Shown here: positions 34,801 to 59,459 of the stretch, piece after piece
Numbering within the stretch: the first letter of the stretch is position 1
Layout of the letters: every line of letters begins with the position of its first letter
From: Trogon surrucura
Taxonomy: Eukaryota; Chordata; Aves; Trogoniformes; Trogonidae
Length of the DNA: 64,000 bases
Assembly (NCBI GenBank): GCA_020746105.1
Contig: CM036639.1
Span: forward strand, 124,001 to 188,000
Direction of reading: 5' to 3'
The notes under the pieces: model-generated
Databases searched by the model: none
Seen by the model: the letters and a program-made list of their open reading frames with translations, nothing else
What the model was told of the DNA's origin: nothing
Translations under genes and position numbers: made by a program

Positions 34801-35150
34801 GGGTCTTCACGCCACTTTAAGTCTATTCCTGCAATAAAAGTTACTGACAACGACAAAAAACCCTGAGACCGCAGCACAATAAGGCACCAGCTCCGGCAGC
34901 CTGTGAAACAGGGGGCACGGCTTAAGAAGCCAGGAGGGAAGGTGCTGGGCCCTGGGAGAGGCACTAACGCTCGCTACGGCGGCGGCAGCGCTGCCCCGCA
35001 GGGCCTCTGCTCCGCCCGCCGCGGCCGGACGAGCCGCGCAGCGCTCACCATGGCCTCCACATCCGCCCACGTCGTGTGCGCCGAGTCTGACACCAGGAAG
35101 CTTTGGGTCTCCCCCCGACAGGTGACGCGCAGGTTCACCTGCGGCTCCAT
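13673..35150 (-). CDS. NBR1: NBR1 selective autophagy cargo receptor, complete
   Basis: NBR1 binds ubiquitinated cargo and LC3/GABARAP to deliver aggregates and peroxisomes to autophagosomes. Coding exons: 35150-35049, 32662-32600, 31274-31256, 30881-30859, 30019-29816, 29305-29231, 28084-27867, 26812-26648, 26060-25854, 24601-24442, 19804-19517, 19088-18936, 18458-18383, 17877-17767, 17284-17123, 17017-16883, 16335-15972, 15674-15580, 15035-14954, 14242-14137, 13849-13673. The sum is 2,985 nt, 994 residues plus stop (human 966). Domain order: PB1 (1 to about 85), ZZ zinc finger (about 210-265), coiled coil (about 290-335), FW domain (about 365-490), acidic tract plus LIR (YIVI, about 762-765), J helix (about 905-930), UBA (about 945-990). 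All frames join. One donor is GC rather than GT (19516). An antisense provirus sits in the intron 19805-24441. It shares a head-to-head promoter with BRCA1. Confidence 0.95.
14137..14242 (-). CDS. NBR1: NBR1 exon: J amphipathic helix
   Basis: The exon codes for the helix GEIVKGALSVAASAYKALFA immediately before the UBA domain. In the family this J segment is membrane-active and helps target NBR1 to late endosomes and peroxisomes. Flanking splice sites are CTGCAG and GTAAAC. Confidence 0.88.
15972..16335 (-). CDS. NBR1: NBR1 exon: acidic tract and LC3-interacting region
   Basis: This 364-bp exon begins with a run of Asp/Glu codons (16251-16292 on the plus strand reads mostly as tca/atc repeats) and then SSEDYIVILPECFD. 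The Y-I-V-I core preceded by Ser/Glu/Asp is a classical LIR for Atg8-family binding (Y at about residue 762). The Asp/Ser context is conserved with mammalian NBR1. Confidence 0.92.
17995..18216 (+). mobile_element. CR1 LINE 3' fragment, plus orientation
   Basis: The stretch has the bird CR1 tail: TTCTTTACTGTGAGGGT, CACTGGAACAAGGTCCCCAG, GGTGTTGGACTAGATGATCT, CCTTCCAATCCC. It is 5'-truncated, as usual, and lies in an NBR1 intron. Confidence 0.88.
19517..19804 (-). CDS. NBR1: NBR1 exon: second half of FW domain, with a GC donor
   Basis: The exon codes for the C-terminal half of the four-tryptophan (FW/Nbr1) domain, starting LKLMWGNLTLAS and including TYTSHWRLSHRGEQFGPR. It must end at the codon pair AAA-CAG because the next exon (19088) resumes in phase 0 at GATGCTTCC. 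The donor there is CAG|GCAAGG, so this is a GC-AG intron. Confidence 0.88.
20171..20176. repeat. Target-site duplication, left copy (CCCTAG)
   Basis: The six bases CCCTAG just before the 5' LTR are repeated exactly after the 3' LTR at 24301-24306. A 6-bp duplication is typical of alpha- and betaretrovirus-type integrases. Confidence 0.95.
20177..20619 (+). repeat. 5' LTR (443 bp)
   Basis: The LTR begins TGTGGATACC and ends CTTCTCAACA, so it has TG...CA ends. A TATA box TATAAATA lies at 20543-20550 and the polyadenylation signal AATAAA at 20566-20571, so R must be very short and the signal sits at or before the cap site. The LTR matches the 3' LTR base for base as far as I can read. Confidence 0.97.
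20622..20641 (+). promoter_or_regulatory. Primer-binding site
   Basis: Two bases after the LTR, TGGCAGCCCGAATCGGGACT begins with the obligatory TGG. It resembles the tRNA-Lys3-type site but has an inserted A and changes in the middle, so the primer tRNA is uncertain. The following leader to the gag ATG is only about 115 bp and contains a donor-like CAG|GTACGA near 20728. Confidence 0.75.
20757..22304 (+). CDS. gag: ERV gag: open matrix-capsid frame, nucleocapsid missing
   Basis: A 515-codon frame with no internal stop, starting ACAAAAATGGGG (A at -3). MGQNAT is a myristoylation signal for membrane targeting. The matrix-like N-terminus is followed by an acidic/Pro-rich linker with two late-domain motifs, YPPL (198-201) and PPPY (252-255), that recruit the budding machinery. 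Capsid follows, with a degenerate major homology region around residues 450-470 (QANDEFYLQFIDQL). The frame then stops at 22302-22304 with no Cys-His zinc knuckles. Residues 128-140 and 144-156 are an imperfect internal repeat (QTETA..). The product could assemble or interfere with assembly but would lack the RNA-packaging domain. This frame is an old genomic copy truncated by a deletion joining it to pol sequence. Confidence 0.9.
   Translation: MGQNATRSQQLHHDVLMCIAKERGYKINSQKVTLLLLWIGCNCPWYPETGSYEIKDWKRVGEELTKAQHAGHDSSPDNIETWKALFAALRSLKPRAADASSESSVASTAGSVATDLTNDLIDLAPTRQTETASQTSCVNLLSSQTETAVQTSQINLTSLQEGLMSGYEGIALRAGDPEEDDSSFDVGPDDPEAEPNLYPPLTPNRAIVASAPTAQDIFSGLSKKGKGLSKSGSQLCQNKGQMNSLVPLNYRPPPYAPPPLSSPQVCPAPPSITRVQISLTDILTDRDEHGSLNTDFFPQVVKAMPVVMHTRPDGTQAPEHQQISYSMLKELRRTVAESGIQSFCTENLIETMKEAFLMVPHDWKVVFKLISTPSQYTIWYVEYRELCISHATVAQNNNAPINLDQLLGEGQFANPQLQAHFTAELLQLAAQLATKAFKKIPDMKKSSKPFGTIRQANDEFYLQFIDQLQGAIERQVDVPAAADALLLQLAVENANADCKRIPEMLRSTNKTATVL
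22301..23128 (+). pseudogene. pol: ERV pol remnant: RNase H 3' part plus truncated integrase
   Basis: A frame offset from gag by one base runs from 22301 without an ATG at its start. It contains an RNase H active-site segment (VADSHYVYG), the RNase H end (GNARAD), the integrase zinc-binding H-X3-H and C-X2-C (HAFYH, CPDC), and the catalytic core WQMDV, TDNGPAY and SIVER. The last Asp and Glu are separated by exactly 35 residues, the DD35E signature. It stops at 23126-23128, before the integrase C-terminal domain. Protease, reverse transcriptase and the first part of RNase H are gone, deleted at about 22260-22300. It is not expected to make a working enzyme. Confidence 0.88.
23115..23414 (+). 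pseudogene. env: ERV env-like remnant
   Basis: After the integrase frame breaks, another frame stays open to a stop at 23412-23414. It has spaced cysteines and an N-glycosylation sequon (NVTRC), as in a surface glycoprotein segment. It has no fusion peptide, transmembrane segment or signal peptide and is clearly a fragment. Its position between pol and the 3' LTR is the main argument for env; I do not recognise it firmly. Confidence 0.5.
23563..23663 (+). ncRNA. Possible constitutive-transport-type RNA structure
   Basis: Between env and the polypurine tract the RNA can fold into a long imperfect hairpin. The outer stem is 23563-23566 with 23660-23663 plus 23568-23577 with 23649-23658 (10 perfect pairs, TTGCAGCGAC/GTCGCTGCAA). 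A middle stem pairs 584-589 with 632-638, and an apical hairpin pairs 591-600 with 605-615 around a GACG loop (last three digits of 23xxx). CAGAAAC occurs on both sides of the internal loop (23580-23586 and 23642-23648). Position and symmetry recall the export element of simple betaretroviruses, but function is inference. Confidence 0.45.
23844..23857 (+). promoter_or_regulatory. Polypurine tract
   Basis: AAAAAAGGGGGAAT lies directly before the TG of the 3' LTR. It is the plus-strand primer of reverse transcription and fixes the LTR border. Confidence 0.93.
23858..24300 (+). repeat. 3' LTR (443 bp)
   Basis: It has the same TGTGGATACC start and CTTCTCAACA end as the 5' copy, with the same 443-bp length. 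The antisense open frames within the two LTRs translate identically over 399 bp, which confirms identity over most of the repeat. TATA and AATAAA are present at the matching positions. Confidence 0.97.
24301..24306. repeat. Target-site duplication, right copy (CCCTAG)
   Basis: It is an exact match to 20171-20176 and closes the provirus. Confidence 0.95.
24442..24601 (-). CDS. NBR1: NBR1 exon: first half of FW domain
   Basis: The exon codes for FVDENLPDGTHLQPGTKF and IKHWRMKNTGNVEWSSDT, the N-terminal half of the FW domain. The donor is AAAG|GTACCT. The downstream intron (24441-19805) holds the provirus, so the two halves of this domain are now about 4.6 kb apart. Confidence 0.93.
25854..26060 (-). 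CDS. NBR1: NBR1 exon: basic coiled coil
   Basis: The exon codes for a Lys/Glu/Arg-rich helix (for example EKQRLRAEKKQRKAEVREL), the coiled coil used for NBR1 self-association, followed by a short linker ending NTF. Splice signals are CTGCAG and GTAAGC. Confidence 0.92.
26197..26330 (-). mobile_element. CR1-type LINE fragment, minus orientation
   Basis: ATCATAGAATCATTAAGGTC, AAAGACCTCTAAAGATCATC and AAGTCCAACC are the reverse complement of a CR1 3' end with its ATTCTATGATT terminus. The fragment is short and intronic, in NBR1. Confidence 0.8.
26648..28084 (-). CDS. NBR1: NBR1 two exons coding the ZZ zinc finger
   Basis: Exon 28084-27867 runs from FREQVVKETVEKLEQKL to the first zinc ligands (CCNC...VRYQC), and exon 26812-26648 completes the finger (LCPAYSICEHCEAG, then HDPNHVLLKL). 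The Cys-X2-Cys pairs and terminal His residues of a ZZ domain are all present. The intron between them (27866-26813) holds only a triplicated 12-bp tandem repeat. Confidence 0.9.
27184..27218. repeat. 12-bp tandem repeat (3 copies)
   Basis: GGATAATACAGA is repeated three times, the last copy one base short, in an NBR1 intron. No function is implied. Confidence 0.85.
30859..31274 (-). CDS. NBR1: NBR1 two consecutive micro-exons within PB1
   Basis: Two tiny exons, 31274-31256 (19 nt, VSVNSK) and 30881-30859 (23 nt, EEYEEALK), together give the conserved PB1 acidic segment VSVNSKEEYEEALK. Splice signals are TTGCAG/GTGAGC and CTTTAG/GTAAAT. Together they are 42 nt and keep frame between exons 32662-32600 and 30019-29816. 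Confidence 0.82.
32454..32475. repeat. A22 homopolymer
   Basis: A run of 22 A in the first NBR1 intron, about 125 bp downstream (in NBR1 orientation) of exon 32662-32600. No retrocopy is recognisable next to it. Confidence 0.9.
32600..35150 (-). CDS. NBR1: NBR1 first two coding exons: PB1 start
   Basis: Exon 35150-35049 starts at the conserved MEPQVNLRVTCRGETQSFLV and ends WADVEAM at donor ATG|GTGAGC. Exon 32662-32600 codes VRVSFDLDNIQIKYIDED. The PB1 domain mediates p62 binding. An in-frame upstream ATG at 35207 (context GCCATGT) would add 19 residues if the transcript begins far enough upstream. The 2.4-kb intron between these exons includes a 25-G tract and a 22-A tract (listed separately). 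Confidence 0.9.
34635..34659. repeat. G25 homopolymer
   Basis: Twenty-five consecutive G on the plus strand (C on the NBR1 transcript strand), about 390 bp inside NBR1 intron 1. It is capable of quadruplex formation and prone to length error in sequencing. Confidence 0.95.
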
Positions 35151-35640
35151 GCGGCGCTCCCGCGGGGCCAGCGCGGCCCCCGACAGCCGGCCCGACGAGC
35201 CTAACATGGCGGACCGAGCGCCGACGGCCTCGCAGCCTCTACGCGGTGCTATTGGCGGCGCCGCCTGCCACTCATCCTCCTCGCCACCCTGGTTGGCTGC
35301 GGGGGCAGGGCCAGGCGCAGTAGAACCACAACAATAAACAGCGCACCGGCCGGGGGGCGGGGCGCGCTTCCGAGGGGATGCTGCAGCTCCCACAGTGCAC
35401 CGCGCCGGCCGCCGCGCACCCAGTGATATGCGTGCGGCGGAGTCACGCGGCAGAGGCACAGCCAGTCAGCCGTGCCCATCCCTGCACCGCCCGCCAGAGC
35501 TGGAGCGGACGTGTCACGTGGCAGGCAGGAGCTAATAAGCGGGCACCTCTCGGGCCACGTGCTCTGCGTTACGTGTAGTGATTGGCTCCTTGCGTGCGCG
35601 GAGCCGAGGGGCAGTAAAGAAGGCGCGAAATGCGAAGCTG
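35151..35640. promoter_or_regulatory. Bidirectional NBR1/BRCA1 promoter
   Basis: The GC- and CpG-rich DNA between the divergent genes carries a dense set of sites: YY1-like AACATGGCGG (35203-35212), inverted CCAAT boxes ATTGG (35251-35255, 35581-35585), a ZNF143-like CTCCCACAGTGCACCGCG (35387-35404), E-boxes GTCACGTG (35513-35520) and CACGTG (35556-35561), an NRF1-like TGCGTGCGCG (35591-35600), and an E2F site GGCGCGAAA (35622-35630). There is no TATA box. E2F control fits S-phase BRCA1 expression; GTCACGTG resembles the TFEB/CLEAR element of autophagy genes and could serve NBR1. Binding is inferred from sequence only. Confidence 0.75.
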
Positions 35641-35659
35641 GAGAGGGATCCTCAGGCGG
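35600..35659 (+). other. BRCA1: Probable BRCA1 non-coding exon 1
   Basis: A clear donor, CAGGCGG|GTGAGCGG at 35659/35660, follows the E2F site and would splice to the acceptor CCTGTAG|AGTTTT at 36334/36335 before the coding start. The 5' border is unknown. Confidence 0.55.
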
Positions 35660-36352
35660 GTGAGCGGCTCCGCGCCGGGCGGGTGCGCGGCCCTGGGCCG
35701 GGCCGCCGCCACTCAGCTGCGCCTCTGCCGCGGTAGCGTCCCGCTGGGCCGTACTGAGGGTGTTCGGCTCTTCCAGCGGCGGTGGGACAGCTGGGGCCGG
35801 GCAGCCGGAGCGCTGCGAGTCGAGCGCTTGGATGCTTCGGGCTGACCTGCTGAGAGGCCTCGCGGTAGGGCCCGGGCCAGCTCCCCAGCTGCGGCCGCAG
35901 GAAAGCCAAGTGGTTTCTCTTTGATTTCAGGATTTGCGCTATTTGCTGTAGAGTCTTGCCTGTGCTGGTTGGTGTAGGCAGTTCCCAGGGACCTTTGTAT
36001 GTCTGCTGTCGCCCTGGCATCCTTTTCCACCTGGAAAGCTCTGATTTTCTTCCCCTAGTGTTGTGCTTGTGTGTGCCCTTCCTGGGCTTCTGCTGAATGC
36101 TACCTCTGCAGAGCATTTCTTTTGCCCGTTTGGCTGCAAGAAACTTGACAAGTTTTAAATGCAAACGGTCAGTGTAAGAGCTATAAATTCTGTAAAGCCT
36201 CACATAAGAAATTGTGGTTAAGTGTTTGATGCTGTTCAGCATGTTGTGGAAAAGTCACCCAGGAGAAAACGTGGTTAGGGGCTGCAGCAGATCAGAGACA
36301 AAGCTGATCGCTGTTTTGTTTTTTTTTCCTGTAGAGTTTTTGGATGTGAAGG

Positions 36353-52976
<16,624 letters not shown>

Positions 52977-53155
52977 GGGTGATCTGCAGTTCTTTTTCCA
53001 TTGCTCAGAAATTCTCATTAGTACTGATAGTTTGGTAAATATTTTAAGGAGTGAGAATTTTTAAGTCACTTTGCAGAGATTATGTGCATGTAGTGTTTTT
53101 GTTCAGAGTAAAATAACTACATTTTTATTAACAATAAAGTTACTTAACATTACCG
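52977..53155 (+). terminator. BRCA1: BRCA1 3' UTR and polyadenylation signal
   Basis: A short 3' UTR with AATAAA at 53133-53138 (AACAATAAAGTT), about 157 bp after the stop. Later AATAAA copies exist (for example near 53832), so a longer form is possible. Confidence 0.7.
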
Positions 53156-56100
53156 TATAAATATGGAATTACGCACTGTTCTTTAAAGAGTGTGATTTCT
53201 AATTTTAAAATAGTCCTTTAAATGAATGTAAAGTACACTTTAAAATATGTTAGAAAATGTTGAACATGGCCTCTTCAGAGCAATGGTAAGGTATTGTTTA
53301 GCATTGCAGCAATTCCTGTTTATATACTTGAGGAGATTTTGGAGAGTTATTTAAAAGAGTAACATTGGGCTCAAGGCTTGAATTGAAATGTACTTGCACT
53401 TCTGAGTAACCTCCCTATTTTCATTTTGCATAAAGACATAACCTGAATAAGGGTGTATACCAATGGAATATTATTTTGTGATTACTAATGTGTCAGCCTA
53501 GTTAATCTTAGGCCATGGATTATAGTTGTGTTGCAAACGATATAAACATCTCTCCTGTTGTATATACAGGTGCCAACTTGCCCTAACCAGGAAAATTGCC
53601 CACACGTACATCCCCTGAAAAGGCAATGCTTGATTCTCAATGTAAACCAATCCTTAAAAACCACAAGCCTATAATAGTGTTGTGTCAATCCTTTATTTCT
53701 GAGAAGTGTGTGGCACCTATGAAGAGATAATATATGTGCACTTTAGGATCTTACTTAGGGTTCTTATGCGGTAAGGGTCACTATTAGAATGTTTCTAATA
53801 GTTCCTGCCTGCTAAATGAGATTGCAAAGGAAATAAATTGCTTTTTATGCAAGAAAATGTTGCTTGTTTCTGTTGACAAGTAATTGAACTTCATAAATAA
53901 TTTCGTACTTTCAGAGCAGAAGGAGAACCTATTTTCATAAAGTTGTGTTAAAAAAAAATTTGTAGGCAAGTTCAAAGAATTGTTTGACTTAATAGCACCT
54001 TTTCTCAATGCACCTGCATCAGGGTCAGCTTTCAAGAAACCCAAGCTCTGCTCCTGCTTAGTGTATGTGGCCCCCTGCCCCGCCCCTGCCATGGTCCCAG
54101 CTGCAGTAGGAGTCTATTGGACACACAGCTTTGACCCAGCCTGTCTGGTCAGTACTTGATGAGGTGTTTGGGCCGTGCTTTCTCTGAATCAGTAGGAGCT
54201 GGTGCATCAGAGGTACTGCTTTACTGTGTGGAAGTTTTCAAAACTACGTGAGTAGGTGGGGCAGTTGAATTCTTTCCCTCCCCTTTTCTCTAGGCTAACT
54301 TTCGAACTCAAAGGAGAGGAATTTACTACTTGTGGGGAGTAAAGTCCTGCATTAATGAGAGCTAACCTTGCCCTGGGGCGGCAACAGGTTGGCTTTGTCT
54401 CCCAGTGGCTGCACTTGCATTGTTGCAGCTGGTCCCTTTTTCCCCTTAGCGTATTGAGAATCCTTAGCATCTGATTCTGGGTAATACATTTTGCCTGATT
54501 CCTGGTTATGCCATGCATCGTTCCTATTCTTTATTTCACCCTTCAGAGCTTTCAGCTATGTCAAGTAGGAATCACAGCTGTAGCACCAGGTAGGCTCATC
54601 AAAAACATTTAGCCTGGATCTCATCTGCTACAGCATCTGAAATCAGGCACAGCCAAAAGCCTCAGGCTCCACAGAGGTGTTCTGGAGCTCTGTACCTGCC
54701 CTTTCACCAGGACAAATGAGTCAAAGTATTTCTGTGACACTGCCTTATCTTATTAGGGAAACTGCTAACAAGTCATGGTGGGGCAGAAGCTGTCCAGGGC
54801 TTATTTTCTATATGTGGGAACGGATTCATGGTTAAAATTCATGTATGTTAATTAAGTATAGCTTTGTCTTGCATCCTTATCAGCCCTGCTGATGTGGAAG
54901 CCAGCAGATAATAAGCAGCCTCTTACCAATTCAGACTGTCCTTTACATTTTGCTGCTAGGCAGCATGCAGTTATGCGTTGGCAGAGCCCACTCAGGTTAC
55001 AGGACTGTTGGAATAAATGTGTGAACACTGATGCTTCATAGCTATTGTGGAGGCTGCAGACAAGCAACAGGGAGAGGTTTGTGGACTGTAGGGGGTAATT
55101 AAGCATCAAAGTAAAAATATTACTCAATAATTAAAAGCCCTTTGTGCTTGGCAATATTGGATTTTGATGCAGGATTTTGCTGCTTCTCAGAGGAAGTTTC
55201 TGGTTCTTAAGAGAACAAAACAGCAGACTCTTCTAGAACATGGTGCAGCACATCTTTTTGTAAAATGTTTTTGCGGTGCCTCTGATGCCTTTCTCCTGGC
55301 TATACCAGACTTTTCCTGCATACGACTCAACCATATTGTCACATCTCTTCCCTCCCTGGTCCAGTTCCTTGCTCAGAACTCTTCAACATGCAACCACAGC
55401 TGCTGCTGCTGATACTGGAAACACCTGCATGGCATGCATGTTGAAGGCTGATATGCTGAAAGAGTCCACCTGCTAGAAATTCCAGCTGGGTTTGTTTAGC
55501 CTGAAGAAGGCTAAAGCAGTAGGGGGTGGGGTGTAACAGAGAATCTTCTTTAATACAGCTGTGGAATTATGTCAGGTTTTTCTACAACCTGCACATGCAG
55601 GATGATGCCAGTACACTGCTTTTTTCACCTCTGGCTCTGCATCCTGACTTGCAGTCTCCTCAGGAGACAGGGTAATTGGTGGTGGTGGCAGCCCTTTCCA
55701 TTCTTGGTAGGCTACGGATGGCAGCTTTTGCTCAAAGAGGTGAAGGAGAGCTTACTCTCCATGCCATAACAGAGATTTTAAATGCAACTACTAGCAGAGC
55801 CTGGCAGTCATTATGCATCGTAAATGAGCTGCTTTGAGACTTGCTCTGAAAGAATATTAAAGTGACAAATCTATTTAACATATGTAGGAGGCGAAGGAGA
55901 AGAAAGCACCTGGGATTCCCACAGCAGGCTTTGTTCTAATTGGGCTGTACTGAGATCTCCCTCCTTTTCTGCTTGGGGTTTGGGAGGAATTCGGAAGCTC
56001 TTCAGTCTGCACTCTCTGACTTGCCACCTCGCTTTTGTTACTGTTTGGAAAGGAACTTTATTGCAAAAGTGCATCTTAAATTTATTTGAACTCCAACTTG

Positions 56101-59100
56101 CCTGCCTCCTTCCCTCAAAGGAGCAGTAGCTCCCTGCTTATATGACTGATGGCAGAATTTGGGGGGGATATATGTTGGTTTGGCACAGGGATTCCAGAAG
56201 GGAAAGTTGGACTCAAGCGGGGCTGCAACATTGTCTGGCTAGGGCCTTTCTCAACACAGCCCCACAGCAGAGCCAAGATTCATGAGGGTTCACTGATACA
56301 TAGAGAGTGCTGGAGCCTTTTCTGCACTGAGGCTGGTGCAAGCTGACCAGAGGATCATGAGCTCTGTCAAGCACGTGCTGGCACTGCCAAGATTACAACA
56401 GTCAGTCATAGAGCAGTCAGGTGAAATGATGGGTCTCGAAACACCTGATGGATATTTTTGATTGTTCTCTCCTGCTCCCCTTCTGCTTGAGGCTAGGTGT
56501 TACTGCCTCTACTTTTATGAGTTGTTTCTGGTCCTAGGTAGATTCAGAGCATTTTTTATACAGGCTGGAGGCATCCCAGCCTTAGGCAGTGTCTGTTTGC
56601 CAGACCAACTGTTCCTTCCCTGTTAAAGGAGGCTGACAAGGGCTTGACTGTGGCTTGGGATGATAGGGATTTGTTCAACAAAGGTGTCTTTTGCAACAAC
56701 TTTATTTTGCTGCCTTAGAATGGTTCTTCTGTGGGTACCTTAAATTTGAAATAGTGTTCATTTTTAATTCCGTGAAGTTGTATGTATTTCCGTACCTGGC
56801 CTGCCAATACTGCTGATTAGCAGCAATGACTACATGTATAGCTTTTTGCTGAAGTAGTTTTTAAATCCTCCCTTTGCATTTGGATCCATACACAAAGAGT
56901 TATTTTCTTGCAGATCTGAAGCCATTTATAAGAGAGCAGCTTATTCATGGATGCAATTAGAACACTTGTCTGACTCATTACTAGAGTTAATGGCAAATCA
57001 AAGAAATATTCAGTATGTTCCTATAATTATTCTTGGTGATTTGCTAGATTGTTTTAATCTTGGGTTTGGTGTCAGTTTTATTTTGCTGATGTTATGAATA
57101 AAAACCTTGTGCATAAACTATAAATGATCCATCTTTCTAGAGAATGCCCATGAATTCACCTGCTTTCTGTGAAAGGCAGCCTTTGGTCTGGCCGAGTTGG
57201 TTTTTTTTCTCCTTCTCTGATCAGCACCCAAGTCCTGGGTGAAAAACACAAAAAGAAAGGCTGTGCTCAGTGCTACTGTTCATCAAAAAATTTGTCCAGG
57301 TGCACAGTTAATTCTTCTGACCCTCAGGAGTACTGGCTCATTGTGCCTACATGCAAGGGTTCATGCTTCCATCAGATGGATGGACACGTAGTCAGCACAC
57401 TCATGCTTGTTGCAGTCCTTTCTGTTTCTGCCTAGTTACAACCCATGCAGCAAACAGATTCTGGGATCAGATGAGGGTGGGAAGATGCACACTTTCCATG
57501 CATCTGTAAGGCAGCATGCACTGAGGTTGGGTCTGTGTGTTTCTTATGGCTGCAGAATCTGAGAACTGGAACCCACACCGTGGGATCTGACTGCTCCATG
57601 CAGCTGGTGCACCAGGCCCTCATCACTTACTGAGTTACCTGGTGATTTTTGACAGAAACGCAGTGCCTGGCTCTCTGACCGCTAGGTAGTGACGGCCACT
57701 GTTACATCCTGCACACAGATGTGTCGTTGCTTTTTCTTTATTCCAAAATTACCTGGCATTAACTTCAGCAGCTTCCTTGAATCTGTTCCCATGCTGAAAC
57801 GGCCCAAAAACCAAACCGCTTTGTCTGCTTTTCCATATACACAGATATGTAAAAAAAATCTCCCAAACAGCTCCCAGTCAGGCTGCTGGCTTTGTCTGGA
57901 GGAGCAGAGACTTAAAAAAATTATTTTATCTGGTCTGGTTTGTGGCTGCTGTTCAGGGTGGGTTTTTTTTTTCGATTTGGTTTGGTTTTGCCTTTTCTCT
58001 ACTTCTTTTGATTTTGCTTCCTGTTTTATCTTGTTTATTCCTCTGTAGAGAAGGAGAGCAAGATAGGAGAGGGACTCCTTTGAAAAGTCTGGTTAAATGA
58101 ACCACTGTGGGAGTCCAAATACTCTTTATAGTCAAGCAAGCTGGTGGAGAAGTGAGTGCCAGAACAGAAAGCTGCATGCTGAATGGCAATTGCAAAAAGC
58201 AGCCCTTACAGCCCCTCTCAGGAAGGGGAGAGAAGGAGACGGGGACACTCATTTGCCCAGAATTCAATCCCCCTCTCAAGTCACAAGCTCAAGCCTTCTA
58301 CGAAGGCTTCAGACAGTTGATGTCTGGGTTGTATATGAGTGTGGCAGATGTACGGTTGGGGTTCAGTTCAGCTGTAGCAGCATTTATGTTTTGGTTTTCA
58401 CTAGCTTCTAGTGAGCTGTACATTTCTGTTTGTAGGTCCACTCCAGCAAGATCAGCAGCTGAGTTCTGGTCCTGCTCACTCTGGTGGAATGCACACATTT
58501 TTGGCTGCTACATGTTTTTTCATTTGTCTTTTTTTCTTTTTTTTTTTTGGGGGGGGGGACACGACACCTGTCCTAGAAGCAGCTGGGCACAAATAACTTT
58601 CATTGCAATATCATTTTCATCCCACAAGCTTCCAGCTAATTAGGCCTATGCTGAGGAGAGTGAGGGGGATAGCAATGACATTTCCCTCCAGTACAGAAAA
58701 GAAAACAAAATCACAAAGCCAGAACTAGAAGCTTTCAAGAAAGATCTTATTACTTTTGTGTAACCCCAACCACCAACTGCTTTTCTGGCACTGCAGCTTC
58801 ATCTGCAGTGCTGCTGAATAGGCCAGGGGGCAACAGCAGGACTGAGGGAGTTAAGGGGCTCCCAGATAAATTCCCTGTAAATGCTCTCTTGCCTGATTGC
58901 CCTTCTCTAGGGCCACACGTTCCTCCTCCCTGATCCCTCCCACTTAGAGGGTAAATAGGCACTGCTTGCCGTTAGGTGAGAAGGACCATCAGCATCCTTC
59001 ATTCTCTGCATTTCTCAGTGGCTGTGAAGAGACAGACTGCAGCGAGAAAGCTGTGATTACTGTCAGCTCCCTCTGCCCTCCCAGCCCCATCGCTGACTCA

Positions 59101-59459
59101 TAGAGGTCAGGCTGTTTCCTGCCTCGTGCTTTTGATCTATAAAGCTTTGCTTGTCAGCAGCGACCCCACCACGTCCCTGCACGTTTCCAGTACGCTGCAG
59201 GCACCCTTCATGAATGTCAGTTTGTGTTTGGTCCTGGGCCTATTAACCTTGACCCCTGGCCCCAGCATGGGCTATGGCCCATTAAACTTTTCTCTCCGGG
59301 CTTTTGTCACCATGTAGATTGTTTCCACAGTGCTCTGATGCTTGTGGCTTTCTGCTGGCAGGGATGGCTAGGGGCATGCATATCTGCACAGCAGCCGTGC
59401 GTGGGCTGGACAGGCCTGCTGGCATCTCAGACTGCCATGGAATTAATGGAGTCAAGTAC
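53156..59459. other. Intergenic region between convergent BRCA1 and RND2
   Basis: About 6.3 kb. Six-frame reading gives only short frames without conserved motifs or matched splice sites. There is a T-run followed by 10 G at 58549-58558 and several T-rich tracts. I see no gene, tRNA or recognisable transposon tail. Confidence 0.6.

Noticed and set aside
34903-35337. Plus-strand frame across the NBR1 first exon
   Set aside because: It is an antisense shadow of GC-rich NBR1 exon and promoter sequence.
35652-36242. 196-codon minus-strand frame between BRCA1 exons 1 and 2
   Set aside because: It is CpG-island sequence without conserved content, and NBR1 is already fully explained from 35150.
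58107-58643. 178-codon frame in the BRCA1-RND2 interval
   Set aside because: It runs through T- and G-homopolymers, has no motif, and no splice partner is seen.
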